Assembly: GCA_963819695.1 (NCBI GenBank)
Contig: CAWFXD010000001.1
Location: forward strand, 1,550,001 to 1,614,000
Length of the DNA: 64,000 nt
Direction: 5' to 3'
Source: DASZIT01 sp963819695
GTDB lineage: Bacteria; Actinomycetota; Acidimicrobiia; Acidimicrobiales; RAAP-2
Shown here one piece after another: positions 45,405 through 54,622 of the stretch (the stretch's first letter is position 1; every line of letters starts with the position of its first letter). The notes beneath the pieces are model-generated. The model saw nothing but the letters and a program-made list of their open reading frames with translations. It made no database searches and was not told the DNA's origin. Position numbers and translations under genes: made by a program.

Positions 45405-46589
45405 ATGGGAGACCCGGGCCCCACCGGGCGCTTCGGGGAGTTCGGCGGCCGGTTCGTCCCCGAGTCGCTGGTGCCTGCCTGCCTGGAGTTGGAGGCCGCC
45501 TTCCGCCAGGCGTGGGTCGACCCCGGGTTCCGGAGCCAGCTCGACGGCCTGCTCCGCTCCTACGGCGGTCGGCCTACACCGGTGACCGAGTGCGAGCGGC
45601 TGTCCGAGGAGCTGGGCGTCCGGGTGCTGCTCAAGCGCGAGGATCTGGCCCACACCGGCTCGCACAAGATCAACAACGTGGTCGGCCAAGCCATGCTCGC
45701 CCGTCGGATGGGCAAGACGCGGCTCATCGCGGAGACCGGCGCCGGCCAGCACGGGGTGGCCACCGCCACCGCCGCGGCGTTGTTCGGCATGGAATGCGTG
45801 GTGTACATGGGGGCGGTCGACATCGAGCGCCAAGCCCTCAACGTCTTCCGGATGGAGCTGCTGGGATCCGAGGTCCGGTCGGTGGAGAGCGGCAGTCGCA
45901 CCCTGAAGGATGCGGTGAACGAGGCTCTCCGTGACTGGGTGGCATCGGTGGACACCACCCACTACTGCCTGGGCTCGGTGATGGGCCCCCATCCCTACCC
46001 GTGGATGGTGCGGGAGCTGCAGCGGGTGGTAGGGGACGAGGCCCGCGAACAATGCCGCCAACTCCTGGAGGGAAGCGACCCCGACGTGGTGGTGGCGTGT
46101 GCCGGAGGTGGATCCAACGCCGCCGGAACCTTCGCGGGGTTCGCCGACCAGACGTCGTCGGCATTGATCGGGGTCGAGGCGATCGGTGGCGCGGCGATGG
46201 ACACCGGCATCCCGGGGATCCTGCACGGGATGCGTTCGAACCTCATGCAGGACGAGGCCGGTCAGATCCTCGAAGCCGTGTCGATCTCCGCCGGACTCGA
46301 CTACCCGGGGATCGGCCCCGAGCATGCCCACCTGGCCGCCATCGGCCGGGCCCGCTACGAGACGGCCGACGACACCGAGGTGGTGGAGGCCTTCCAACGG
46401 CTGTGCCGGACCGAGGGGATCATCCCCGCCCTCGAGTCGGCGCACGCCCTGGCCTGGGTGATCCGGGTGGCCGGGACCGAGGCGCTGCCCACCGGTTCCA
46501 CCGTGCTGGTCACCTTGTCAGGGCGCGGGGACAAAGACGTGGCCCAGGTCCGGGACATCCTCCGCTCAGGGAAGGCCACCCCCCGATGA
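45405..46589 (+). CDS. trpB: Tryptophan synthase beta chain
   Basis: TrpB joins indole and serine with pyridoxal phosphate. Typical parts are FGEFGGRFVPESL, LLKREDLAHTGSHKINN with the PLP Lys, GAGQHGVATATAAALFGM, MGAVDIERQALNVFRMELLG, ACAGGGSNAAGTF and the C-terminal ALESAHALAW. From ATG 45405 it is 394 residues, near the family length. TTG 45354 overlaps the trpF stop as TTGA and has AGGA upstream, which would add 17 residues; this alternative start cannot be excluded. The stop overlaps trpA as ATGA. Confidence 0.94.
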   Translation: MGDPGPTGRFGEFGGRFVPESLVPACLELEAAFRQAWVDPGFRSQLDGLLRSYGGRPTPVTECERLSEELGVRVLLKREDLAHTGSHKINNVVGQAMLARRMGKTRLIAETGAGQHGVATATAAALFGMECVVYMGAVDIERQALNVFRMELLGSEVRSVESGSRTLKDAVNEALRDWVASVDTTHYCLGSVMGPHPYPWMVRELQRVVGDEAREQCRQLLEGSDPDVVVACAGGGSNAAGTFAGFADQTSSALIGVEAIGGAAMDTGIPGILHGMRSNLMQDEAGQILEAVSISAGLDYPGIGPEHAHLAAIGRARYETADDTEVVEAFQRLCRTEGIIPALESAHALAWVIRVAGTEALPTGSTVLVTLSGRGDKDVAQVRDILRSGKATPR

Positions 46590-47389
46590 GCGTCGAACCG
46601 GAAGCCGCCGGGGGGGGCGGGCTGGAGACCACCTTGCGGGACCGTCGCCAGCAGGGCCACAAGTTGCTGGTTCCCTACGTCACCGGGGGGATGGACGACG
46701 AGTGGTTGGTCACGGTGGAGGCGGTGGCCGGGGCCGGGGCCGATGCCATCGAGATCGGGATCCCGTTCTCCGATCCGATGATCGACGGTCCGGTCATCCA
46801 GGAGGCGTCGCTCCGAGCCCTGGGCCGGGGGACGACTCCGGACGGCATCTTGGCTGACCTCGGGCGTCTGCAGCTGGGGATCCCGGTGGTGGTGATGACC
46901 TATTACAACCTCATCTTCCGGGCCGGGCACCGACGGATCGCCGGCCTGATGGCCGAGTCGGGGGTTTCGGGGGCGATCATCCCCGACCTGCCCCTCGAGG
47001 AGTTGGAGCCTTGGGCCCGGGCGGCCGACGAGGCCGGGATCGCCACCGTGCTGCTGGTGGCGCCCTCCACACCACCCGAACGAGCCGACGCCATCTGCCG
47101 GCGGTCGCGGGGTTTCGTCTATGGGGTCGGGCGGATGGGGGTGACCGGGGAGCAGTCGACGTTGGCCGACACCGCCCGCGAGGTCGCCGAACGGATCACC
47201 GCGGTCACCGAGATCCCGGTCTGTATCGGGATCGGGGTGTCGACCCCCGAGCAAGCGGTCACGGTATGCCAGGTGGCTGACGGGGTGGTGGTGGGATCGG
47301 CGTTGGTCAGGCGGCTGCTGGAGGGCGACGGCCCGGTCGGGGCCGCCGATTTCGTTTCCTCGCTGCGCCACGCCCTCGACGACGGGTAG
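46586..47389 (+). CDS. trpA: Tryptophan synthase alpha chain
   Basis: TrpA cleaves indole-3-glycerol phosphate to indole, which is channelled to TrpB. The 267-residue protein has LVPYVTGGMDDEW, the catalytic Glu in ADAIEIGIPFSDPMIDGPVI, MTYYNLIFRAG, SGAIIPDLPLEEL with catalytic Asp, and FVYGVGRMGVTGEQ. VCIGIGVSTPEQAV is the phosphate-binding turn. The order trpC-trpF-trpB-trpA with overlaps indicates one operon. trpE, trpG and trpD are not in the window. It converges on the UbiB-like gene. Confidence 0.94.
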   Translation: MSVEPEAAGGGGLETTLRDRRQQGHKLLVPYVTGGMDDEWLVTVEAVAGAGADAIEIGIPFSDPMIDGPVIQEASLRALGRGTTPDGILADLGRLQLGIPVVVMTYYNLIFRAGHRRIAGLMAESGVSGAIIPDLPLEELEPWARAADEAGIATVLLVAPSTPPERADAICRRSRGFVYGVGRMGVTGEQSTLADTAREVAERITAVTEIPVCIGIGVSTPEQAVTVCQVADGVVVGSALVRRLLEGDGPVGAADFVSSLRHALDDG

Positions 47390-47419
47390 CAAGGTTCTGC
47401 TGGCGACCCGCCGTCCGGC

Positions 47420-49069
47420 TCAGTCCCGTTTGGGCCGCAGCATCCGGTAGAGGGCGCGGAAAGTGGGTATCCGCCGTTGATTCTCGCCCCGCTCGGCCAG
47501 CCGGCGGCTGATGATCTCGCGCCGCTCCTGAAGATCCCGGAAGGTGATCGACTCGGACCCGTCGGTGATCCCCATGGCCGCCCGGTAGCCGTCGAGGTCG
47601 AGCGGCCGGTCGACCAGTTCCATCCCCACGTCCCGGGCGATCTGCTCGCCGTGCTGTTCGGTGAAGTAGGTGACGATGGCCACGATCTCGCCCAGGATGT
47701 CCACATCGGGGGCCATGGTGGCCATCGCCCCGTTGAGGAACAGCATGTTCTTCACGAACAACATCAATTCTTTCGGGAGCTTGGCCCCGTAGCCGAGGAG
47801 CGCCTTGGTGATCTCCCGGATCTCGCCCACCATCTCGTCGGCGGTGAGGGTGGTCGGATCGATCGGCGGCCGGTCGAGCCCCAGGTCCTTGATCACCGCG
47901 GCCACGTCGATATCGACGGGCAGCGCCCCGAGGTCCCGCCACGCCTCGATCTGGGGTTCCAGCGCGTTGGAGGTGGCCCCGACCTGCATCCGGAGGAAGG
48001 CCAGTCGCTTGCGCTGGTTGAGCCGGCCGGTGATCCCGAAGTCGAGCAGGGCGATGGTGCCGTCCGCCTGCACCAGCATGTTGCCGCCGTGCAGGTCCCC
48101 GTGGAAGACGCCGTAGAGGAGCGCCCCTTCCAGAAACGAGATGAGGGCGGCCCGGAGCACTGCGGCGGTATCGACTCCGGCCTCCCGCATGCCCGCGGCA
48201 TCGTTCCAGGAAAAGCCCCGGAGGTGTTCCATCACCAGCACCCGCCGGGTGACCAGAACGGGGTGGGGTCGGGGCACCACCATGGAGCGCTGGCCGGTGG
48301 CGATCAGCACCGAGGCGATGTCGAGCATGTTCTGGGCTTCGAGGCGGAAGTCGAGTTCCTCGACGATCGTCTCGGCGAACAACTCCACCAGGGCCGGGGG
48401 GTTGGTCAGGGCGGCGACGGGAATGCGGCCCACCAGCATCGGGGCGATCCAGGACAGGATGGCGATGTCCAGGTGGAACTGGGCCCGGGCCTGCCGGCGC
48501 TGGACCTTGACCACCACCCGTTCGCCGGACCGGAGGGTGGCCGCGTGGACCTGGGCGATGGACGCCGAGGCGATCGGCACCCGGTCGAAGGAGGTGAACA
48601 CCTCGCCGAGCGGCTTGCCCAGGTCCTCTTCGATGGTGCGGCGGACGGTGGTAAAGGATTCCGCCGGCACCCGGTCACGGAGGAGCCGGAACTCGTTCAC
48701 CAACTCCTCGGGAAAGATCCCCTCACCCGAGGACAGCAATTGGCCGAGCTTGATGTAGGTCGGCCCCAGCCGCTCGAAGGCGGGTCGCAACCGTCGGGAC
48801 AGTCCCGACCGGGAGTTGTCGGTGCCCCGGTCATGGGCCGACCAGCCGAGCAGGGCCCGACCCAGCCGGTAGCCGACCGTCAGGACCCGCAGACCCGGGG
48901 GGAGACGGTGGGGCTCGAGCAGCTGGCGGGCCTCCTGGGCGGAGTTGGCCCGGATGACGTCGATGTCGCCGATGTCGGAGTACCGCCAGGACATCGTCGC
49001 GGGGTCGACCGTCCAGGGGCCGCGGGGGGTGAAGGCGCCGATGGCGAGGTCGGGTGAGGTGGTGACCAT
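47420..49069 (-). CDS. ABC1/UbiB-family atypical kinase
   Basis: A 549-residue member of the UbiB/ABC1/ADCK family. These proteins have a kinase-like fold with ATPase activity that supports isoprenoid-quinone or lipid metabolism. The family marks are the KxGQ motif in YIKLGQLLSSGEGIFP, the alanine-rich loop ASASIAQVHAATL, the Lys in VVVKVQR, HGDLHGGNMLV (catalytic loop) and LLDFGITG (metal-binding DFG). The C-terminal part is hydrophilic without clear transmembrane helices. ATG 49069 is preferred to the GTG at 49096. It follows fabF by 67 bp on the same strand. A link to menaquinone is possible; a menC-like gene is 4 kb away. Confidence 0.87.
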   Translation of the reverse strand: MVTTSPDLAIGAFTPRGPWTVDPATMSWRYSDIGDIDVIRANSAQEARQLLEPHRLPPGLRVLTVGYRLGRALLGWSAHDRGTDNSRSGLSRRLRPAFERLGPTYIKLGQLLSSGEGIFPEELVNEFRLLRDRVPAESFTTVRRTIEEDLGKPLGEVFTSFDRVPIASASIAQVHAATLRSGERVVVKVQRRQARAQFHLDIAILSWIAPMLVGRIPVAALTNPPALVELFAETIVEELDFRLEAQNMLDIASVLIATGQRSMVVPRPHPVLVTRRVLVMEHLRGFSWNDAAGMREAGVDTAAVLRAALISFLEGALLYGVFHGDLHGGNMLVQADGTIALLDFGITGRLNQRKRLAFLRMQVGATSNALEPQIEAWRDLGALPVDIDVAAVIKDLGLDRPPIDPTTLTADEMVGEIREITKALLGYGAKLPKELMLFVKNMLFLNGAMATMAPDVDILGEIVAIVTYFTEQHGEQIARDVGMELVDRPLDLDGYRAAMGITDGSESITFRDLQERREIISRRLAERGENQRRIPTFRALYRMLRPKRD

Positions 49070-49136
49070 GGGACCCCGACGGTAGCGGGTCGGCACGCCC
49101 CGACGCCCATCGCCGGGTGACCGGGTGGGCGGCGGC

Positions 49137-50333
49137 CTACGGCGGGGAGATCACCAGGCAACCGTTGTGGCCGCCGAACCCGAACGAGTTGGACAGCACC
49201 GATCCCGGTACCCAGGGCCTGGCCTCCCCGGCCACGATGTCGAGGTGGATGTCGGGGTCGGGTTGTTCGTAGCCGGAGGTGGGCGGGATCAACCGGTGCT
49301 CGATGCTCAACACCGCCGCCACCGCCTCGATGGCCCCGGCGGCACCCAGCCCGTGGCCGGTGATTCCCTTGGTGGAGGTGACCGGCGGGGCGTCGGCCCC
49401 GAAGACCTTGGTGATGGCGTCGGCCTCGGCCTGGTCGTTGAGGGGGGTGGAGGTCCCGTGGGCGTTGATGTGGCCGATGTCGCTCAGCGACACCCCGGCG
49501 TCCTCCATGGCCATGGTCATGCAGGTGACCGCCCCCGCCCCACCGGGTATCGGCGCGGTGATGTGATGGGCGTCGGCGGTGCTGGCCGAACCGGCCAGTT
49601 CGCCGTAGATGCGGGCCCCTCGGGCCACCGCGTGGTCCCAGGCTTCGAGTACCAGCGCTCCGGCCCCCTCGGTGATCACGAAGCCGTCACGCCGGGCGTC
49701 GAACGGACGGGAGATGCCGGTGGTCGAGAGGGCGGTCATGTTGGCGAAGGCGGCGATGCCCACCTCGGTCATGGCCGCCTCGGTCCCCCCGCCGATGGCC
49801 ACGTCCAGTCGACCGGTGGCCACCAACCTGGCCGCGTACCCGATGCTGTGGGTGCCGGCGGCACAGGCGGTCACGATCGCCTCCGACGGTCCGTGCCAGC
49901 CGGCCCGCATCGACACATTGGCGGCTCCGGCGTTGGACATCATCATCGGGACGAGACGGGGGGAGACCCGGCGGGCCCCTTTCTCCCCGTAGACCAGCAC
50001 CTGGGTCTGCAACGACTCGAACCCGCCCACGCCGGTACCCATGATCACCCCGGCCCGGTCAGGATCGACGCCAAGCTCCCCGGCGTCTTCCAATGCGAAT
50101 TCGGACGCCGCCACCGCGAATTGGGCGAACCGGTCGATCTGCCGGACCTCTTTGGGCCCGAACCACCGGTCGGGTTCGAAGCCCGGGACGCGCCGCTCGC
50201 CCTCCGGCTGAGGGCCGTTCAACCCGGTCCAGAGTGCGTCGGTCCCGACACCGCAGCACGAGACCACCCCGATGCCGGTGATGGCCACCCGTCGGCCGAC
50301 GATGGGGCCCTGCTCGCCGATGCCGAGCAGCAT
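49137..50333 (-). CDS. fabF: Beta-ketoacyl-ACP synthase II
   Basis: FabF elongates acyl-ACP with malonyl-ACP in type II fatty-acid synthesis. The 398-residue thiolase-fold enzyme has the catalytic triad Cys in TACAAGTHSIG, His in NAHGTSTPLND and His in STKGITGHGLGAAGAIE. The N-terminal VAITGIGVVSCCG and C-terminal LSNSFGFGGHNGCLV are typical. ATG 50333 overlaps the acpP stop as TAATG, so the long upstream reading frame is not part of the protein. It is the last gene of fabD-fabG-acpP-fabF. Confidence 0.94.
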   Translation of the reverse strand: MLLGIGEQGPIVGRRVAITGIGVVSCCGVGTDALWTGLNGPQPEGERRVPGFEPDRWFGPKEVRQIDRFAQFAVAASEFALEDAGELGVDPDRAGVIMGTGVGGFESLQTQVLVYGEKGARRVSPRLVPMMMSNAGAANVSMRAGWHGPSEAIVTACAAGTHSIGYAARLVATGRLDVAIGGGTEAAMTEVGIAAFANMTALSTTGISRPFDARRDGFVITEGAGALVLEAWDHAVARGARIYGELAGSASTADAHHITAPIPGGAGAVTCMTMAMEDAGVSLSDIGHINAHGTSTPLNDQAEADAITKVFGADAPPVTSTKGITGHGLGAAGAIEAVAAVLSIEHRLIPPTSGYEQPDPDIHLDIVAGEARPWVPGSVLSNSFGFGGHNGCLVISPP

Positions 50334-50572
50334 TAGAGCTTGGCGGTGATCAGGTCGTAGGCCTGACCGATCGTCTCGATCCCTTCGAGTTCGGTCTCCT
50401 CCACCGACACGTCGAAGGCCTCCTCGAGGGCCATCACCAGCTCGACCAGATCGAGGCTGTCGGCGTCCAGGTCCTCGGCGAACCGGGCCTCCTTGGTCAC
50501 CTTGTCCGCCGGTACCTGGAGGACTTCCACCGCGCACTCGCGGAACTTCTCGAATGTGTCGTCGTTGCTCAC
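50333..50572 (-). CDS. acpP: Acyl carrier protein
   Basis: A 79-residue acidic acyl carrier protein. The phosphopantetheine Ser is in DLDADSLDLVELVMALEEAF. Length and four-helix pattern are normal. The start is GTG 50572, preceded by AGGAG. It lies between fabG (53 bp upstream) and fabF (overlap). The acyl chain grows while attached to this protein. Confidence 0.95.
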   Translation of the reverse strand: MSNDDTFEKFRECAVEVLQVPADKVTKEARFAEDLDADSLDLVELVMALEEAFDVSVEETELEGIETIGQAYDLITAKL

Positions 50573-50625
50573 CGCATGGCTCCTTTATTTCGGGTCTTGC
50601 TTGCGAATTGTCAGCAGGATGGGGG

Positions 50626-51375
50626 TCACATCCCCATGGCCAGGCCGCCGTCGACCGGTACCACCGCCCCGGTTATGTAGCCGGCGTCCTCGGAGGAGAG
50701 GAATCCGATCACCGCGGCGATCTCTCCGGGGCGGGCGATCCGACCCATCGGGACCTGGGCTGCGAATGCCGTCGTCCGCTCTTCCCCGAGTTCGGCGAGC
50801 ATATCCGTCTCCACCAACCCCGGGACAACGACGTTCACGGTGATGGCGCGGCTGGCCACCTCCGCGGCCAGGGAACGGGCCAGACCCACCAGGCCCGCCT
50901 TGGCCGCCGCGTAGTTGGCCTGGCCGGCGGATCCGATGAAGGCGCTGACCGAGGACACCACCACCACCCGTCCGCGGCGCTGCCGGATCATCTTGGCCAC
51001 CGCCCGCTTCGACACCCGGAACACCCCGGTCAGGTTGGTGTCGATGACCTCGCTCCAGGCCTCTTCGCTCATCCGCAGGACCAGATTGTCCCGGGTGATC
51101 CCGGCGTTGGCCACCAACACCTCGACGGGTCCCCAGGTCTCTTCGACCGAAATGAAGGCCGACTCCACCTGGGCGGGATCGGTGACGTCGCACACCAGGG
51201 ACAGGAACCGGTCCTTCGGCTCGGGATCGCCCTCGACCGCCCCCGAGCGGGAAGTCACGGCCACCCGGTCGCCGCGGTCGAGAAACCACTGGGCACAGGC
51301 CAGCCCGATCCCGCGTGACCCGCCGGTGATCATCACGATACGGCCGTCGGGCCGGTCCTCTTCGCCGCCGGTCAC
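50626..51375 (-). CDS. fabG: 3-oxoacyl-ACP reductase
   Basis: FabG reduces 3-oxoacyl-ACP with NADPH. The 249-residue SDR has the cofactor motif VMITGGSRGIGLACAQWF, VANAGITRDNLVLRM (FabG-type NAGITRD), the Ser in VVSSVSAFIGS, the catalytic YxxxK in ANYAAAKAGLVGLARS, and VVPGLVETDM. GTG 51375 overlaps the fabD stop as GTGA. Upstream in-frame codons to 51450 are fabD sequence in another frame. Confidence 0.94.
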   Translation of the reverse strand: MTGGEEDRPDGRIVMITGGSRGIGLACAQWFLDRGDRVAVTSRSGAVEGDPEPKDRFLSLVCDVTDPAQVESAFISVEETWGPVEVLVANAGITRDNLVLRMSEEAWSEVIDTNLTGVFRVSKRAVAKMIRQRRGRVVVVSSVSAFIGSAGQANYAAAKAGLVGLARSLAAEVASRAITVNVVVPGLVETDMLAELGEERTTAFAAQVPMGRIARPGEIAAVIGFLSSEDAGYITGAVVPVDGGLAMGM

Positions 51376-52631
51376 GAAGCCCCGCCCGCCGTCCGGATCC
51401 AGGCCACCGGCTGGCCCTCGCTCACCCGTTCGCCCCGCACCGCCAGCCAACGGACCAGAATCCCCTCGAACGGCGTCCGGACGTCGGTCACCCCGCCTAC
51501 CGTACCCACCCGGTCGCCCACGGCCAGCACCGACCCGGGTTCATGTCCGCCGCCGCTCCCGGGAGCCGCGTTGGCGGCGGCCAGGGCGGTCGTCTCCAGC
51601 GCGGCCAACTCCACCTCCGGCTCGAACACCCCGGCCGACGGGCTGACGATCACCCGCTCCGAGGTGTAGAGGTGCTCACCCTGGTGCACCGGGGACGCGG
51701 CATTCCAGACCTCGGGGCCGGCCACGGTGTCCATCAGCTTGTCGAGGTCGTCGGGAACCGCCACCGCCACCGCCCGGACATCGGGGATGGTTCGGCGCAC
51801 CAGTCCGGTCAACACCCCGCCAGGACCGAGCTCGGCGATGGCGGTGGCCCCGCGGCCGGCCAGTGTCTCGAGGCTCTGGCGCCAGCGGACGGGGCTGGAC
51901 AGCTGCGCCGACAGCAGGCCGGGCCACTCGGCCGGATCGGTGTGCACCCGGGAGTCGACGTTGGCCACCACCTGGACTTCGGGGGAGTGGAACTCGGCGG
52001 AGGCGAGTGCCTCCCGGAGTCGGGGACGGGCCGAAAGCATCATCGGGGTGTGGAAGGCTCCCGACACCGGGATGGGCAGCACCTTGCGGGCGCCGAGCTC
52101 CTTGGCCTTTTCCCCGCCTTTGGCCACCCCGTCGACGGTGCCGGCGATCACCACCTGCCCGGGGGCATTGAAGTTGGCCACCCACACCTCGTCCTCGGCC
52201 CGTTGACAGGCCGACTCGGCGTCACCGTCGGCGATCCCGAGGAGGGCGGCCATGGTGCCCGGCCGTTCGTCGGCCGCCACTTGCATGGCCTCGCCGCGCT
52301 CCACCACCAGCCGGGTCCCGTCGGCGAAGGAAACCGCGCCCGACGCCACCAGAGCGCTGTACTCCCCGAGGCTGTGGCCGGCACACGCTCCCGGGAACAG
52401 CCCCAGGCGCTCGACGGCATCCAGCACCACCATGCTGAGCACGAAGGTGGCCAGCTGGGCATTGGCGGTCAGGGTCAGTTCCTCCATCGGGGCATCCAGG
52501 AGGAGACCGGCGATATCGCGCCCGGCCAACTCGGTTGCTTCGGTGGCCACTTCCCAGGAGGGATGATCGACCCAGGCGCGTCCCATGCCCGAGCGCTGCG
52601 ACCCCTGGCCGGGGAAGGTAAAGGCCAACAC
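51372..52631 (-). CDS. fabD: Malonyl-CoA:ACP transacylase with C-terminal biotinyl/lipoyl-like domain
   Basis: FabD loads malonate from CoA onto ACP. Residues 1-300 are the catalytic domain: FTFPGQGSQRSGMG at the start, the active Ser in GHSLGEYSAL, a catalytic His in SGAFHTPMM, and IAELGPGGVL. The protein is 419 residues, about 110 longer than usual FabD. The extra part has YTSERVIVSPSAGVFEPEVEL, an Ala/Gly-rich linker, then VGDRVGTVGGVTDVRTPFEG and LVRWLAVRGERVSEGQPVAW. This is the barrel-sandwich pattern of biotinyl/lipoyl domains but without the modified Lys. Start is GTG 52631 with GAGGAG upstream. A frame join with fabG is not needed. Confidence 0.92.
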   Translation of the reverse strand: MLAFTFPGQGSQRSGMGRAWVDHPSWEVATEATELAGRDIAGLLLDAPMEELTLTANAQLATFVLSMVVLDAVERLGLFPGACAGHSLGEYSALVASGAVSFADGTRLVVERGEAMQVAADERPGTMAALLGIADGDAESACQRAEDEVWVANFNAPGQVVIAGTVDGVAKGGEKAKELGARKVLPIPVSGAFHTPMMLSARPRLREALASAEFHSPEVQVVANVDSRVHTDPAEWPGLLSAQLSSPVRWRQSLETLAGRGATAIAELGPGGVLTGLVRRTIPDVRAVAVAVPDDLDKLMDTVAGPEVWNAASPVHQGEHLYTSERVIVSPSAGVFEPEVELAALETTALAAANAAPGSGGGHEPGSVLAVGDRVGTVGGVTDVRTPFEGILVRWLAVRGERVSEGQPVAWIRTAGGAS

Positions 52632-52763
52632 CTACGGGCTCCTCTCGGGTGGGTTCGAACCTTTCGACCACGACAACCGGTCAAGTGTTACATGCTGGCG
52701 GCGCAACCATTCCTACCGCTCAGTCACCTCGGCACGCGGTCTTCGGGGCCCCGACCTGCTCGG

Positions 52764-52846
52764 TGCCCGGGGCGGGACTCGAACCCGCACGCCCTTTCGG
52801 ACAATGGATTTTGAGTCCATCGCGTCTGCCATTCCGCCACCCGGGC
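52764..52846 (-). tRNA. tRNA-Leu (CAA)
   Basis: The minus strand folds as a class II tRNA of 83 nt. Acceptor arms GCCCGGG and CCCGGGC pair perfectly. The anticodon loop CTCAAAA gives anticodon CAA (leucine codon UUG). The T arm has GGTTCGAGTCC, and an extended variable arm (TGTCCGAAAGGGCGT) is present, as expected for Leu. The discriminator is A, and the bases after it are CCG, so CCA is not encoded. Confidence 0.95.
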
Positions 52847-52986
52847 CAATGGCCGACCAGCATATATCCAGCCCTACCGGCCCTCCGGCGGTCGAGTCCG
52901 GGTCGGGATGCGAGGTGGTCAAGACCATAGGCTCCGAGCGTGCCCCGTCTCGTCCTCGTCGTTCCCAGCCTCTCCCGACCGTCGTG

Positions 52987-54204
52987 ATGACCGGGGCCGT
53001 CGACTCTGGGGCCGCGTGGGCGGGGCTCGGTGCCGGATCTGATGTGCACCTCCATACGGTCGAGATCCGCCTGGTCGAACTCGAACTCAACCAACCGCTC
53101 CGGACTTCCCGCGGCGAGCATCGCCGTCGCCCGGTGGTCCTGGTCCGCCTGTCCGGCAGCCGTGGAGGAGTCCCCGTCGAGGGCTGGGGCGAGTGCGCCG
53201 CCCTGGCCGACGCCACCTACGACGCCGAGGATGTCAACGGTTCGTTCTCCCGCCTCCAGGAGGCGTTGGGGCCGGCGCTGCTCCGGCTGGCCTCGACGAC
53301 CGGAGCCCTCCCCTCGATCGGCGCCCTCCGGGAACTGCGGTCCTCGGCACCGGGCGCGCCGCTGGCCTCTGCCGCCTTGGAGATGGCCGCGGCGGACACC
53401 CACCTGCGTGCCACCAACACATCGTTCGCCGACCTGCTCGGCGTCTCCCGGAATCACGGGCCGGTACCGGTGGGGGCGGTGGTGGGCGAGTTCGGCGATG
53501 ACCTCGGTGGGTTGCTCGACCGGATCGATGGGCTGGTCGCCCAGGGGTACGCCCGCATCAAGATGAAGATCGGCCGCGGCGCCGACGTCGAGCCGATCGA
53601 AGCGGTACGCCGGGCCTACCCGGGATTGTTCCTCCAGGCCGATGCCAATGAGGACTACACCGAGGCGGACATCGACCATCTGGCCGACCTCGACGACTAT
53701 GCCCTGGCCTGCCTCGAGCAGCCCTTCGCACGGGGCGATCTGGCAACCCACGCCCGCCTGGCGGAACGGATCGCCACCCCGGTCTGCCTCGACGAGAGCC
53801 TCGACAGTCCCGAGAAGGTGCGGTCGGCCATCGAGATGGGGGCGTGCTCGGTGGTGTGCGTGAAGCCGTCCCGCCTCGGGGGCATCGGCCCCGCCCTCGA
53901 GGTGATCCGGGACTGCGCTTTGCTGTCGGTACCGGTGTGGATCGGCGGGATGTTCGAGACCGGATTCGCCCGGGCGGCCAACACCACGTTGGCCGCTGCC
54001 TCCGGCTCTGCGTGGCCGGGGGACCTGAGTCCGGCCGGCTCCTACCTACGCCAGGACCTGGTGCCCCCACGGGCGCCGGTGCCCGACCCCCGTGGAGTGA
54101 TTCCCAGCCGGGCGCCGGGGATGGGGCCCACCTTTGACCAGGCGGCCGTCGACCGCCATACCGCCCGGATCGTGCGACTGGAAGCCGGCCCCGACCCGGG
54201 GTGA
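52987..54204 (+). CDS. menC: o-Succinylbenzoate synthase-like enolase-superfamily enzyme
   Basis: An enolase-superfamily protein of 405 residues of the muconate-lactonising/OSB synthase group. The N-terminal capping domain has LRTSRGEHRRRPVVLVRL and GWGECAA. The barrel has the KxK acid/base motif in ARIKMKIGRG, metal ligands Asp in FLQADANEDY, Glu in CLEQPF and Asp in CLDESL, and the Lys in VCVKPSRLGGIG. GMFETGFARAAN is typical of MenC of the OSBS/NSAR class. Menaquinone synthesis is the usual role in actinobacteria, but N-acylamino acid racemase activity is a known alternative. Start ATG 52987; GTG 53044 is another option. No other men genes are nearby. Confidence 0.82.
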   Translation: MTGAVDSGAAWAGLGAGSDVHLHTVEIRLVELELNQPLRTSRGEHRRRPVVLVRLSGSRGGVPVEGWGECAALADATYDAEDVNGSFSRLQEALGPALLRLASTTGALPSIGALRELRSSAPGAPLASAALEMAAADTHLRATNTSFADLLGVSRNHGPVPVGAVVGEFGDDLGGLLDRIDGLVAQGYARIKMKIGRGADVEPIEAVRRAYPGLFLQADANEDYTEADIDHLADLDDYALACLEQPFARGDLATHARLAERIATPVCLDESLDSPEKVRSAIEMGACSVVCVKPSRLGGIGPALEVIRDCALLSVPVWIGGMFETGFARAANTTLAAASGSAWPGDLSPAGSYLRQDLVPPRAPVPDPRGVIPSRAPGMGPTFDQAAVDRHTARIVRLEAGPDPG

Positions 54205-54225
54205 ACGGGCGGTCCCGGCCGTGTC

Positions 54226-54231
54226 TACAAT
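54226..54231 (+). promoter_or_regulatory. Candidate -10 box (TACAAT)
   Basis: TACAAT, a near-consensus -10 hexamer, ends 9 nt before ATG 54241. No ribosome-binding site lies between. A leaderless start for the coiled-coil gene is likely. Confidence 0.45.
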
Positions 54232-54240
54232 TGCTGACCC

Positions 54241-54534
54241 ATGCATCGCTCGACCGTTGAACGTCGCCTGAAGGATGCCCATCAGCGGCTGGAGCGCGCC
54301 CGCGCGGAGCTCGCGGTGCTCGACGAGCAGTTTGCAGTGGTCAGCGACATCGCCGACGACACCCGCCTCAAAGCACTGGTGGCGGAAACACCGATAGCCT
54401 CCCGGGAACACGATGAGGCGAGTCGCCATGCCGCGGCCATGGGCCGGACCCGTGAAGCGCTGCGGGCCTCCATCGCCGAACTTGAACAGCGCCAGAATGA
54501 CCTACTCGACCGCCTGGTGGTCGGGCCCAGTTGA
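54241..54534 (+). CDS. Coiled-coil protein of unknown function
   Basis: A 97-residue, mostly helical protein. Two long heptad-like stretches occur (VERRLKDAHQRLERARAELA and TREALRASIAELEQRQNDLL). I know no functional name for it. It lies between menC and the ANTAR regulator gene. Such small coiled-coil proteins often dimerise, but no partner can be shown. The start is supported by the TACAAT box upstream. Confidence 0.65.
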   Translation: MHRSTVERRLKDAHQRLERARAELAVLDEQFAVVSDIADDTRLKALVAETPIASREHDEASRHAAAMGRTREALRASIAELEQRQNDLLDRLVVGPS

Positions 54535-54622
54535 ACGAGCCCATCATCGTTCGCCTACGAACGAACAGTCTTACCGAGCAGGGCATCCCGCCTTCAGGTT
54601 GGGGGAGAGGAGCAAATTCACC

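Noticed and set aside
52764..52846. tRNA-Leu as an integration site for a mobile element
   Set aside because: No integrase, no duplicated tRNA end and no foreign-looking gene block is next to it.
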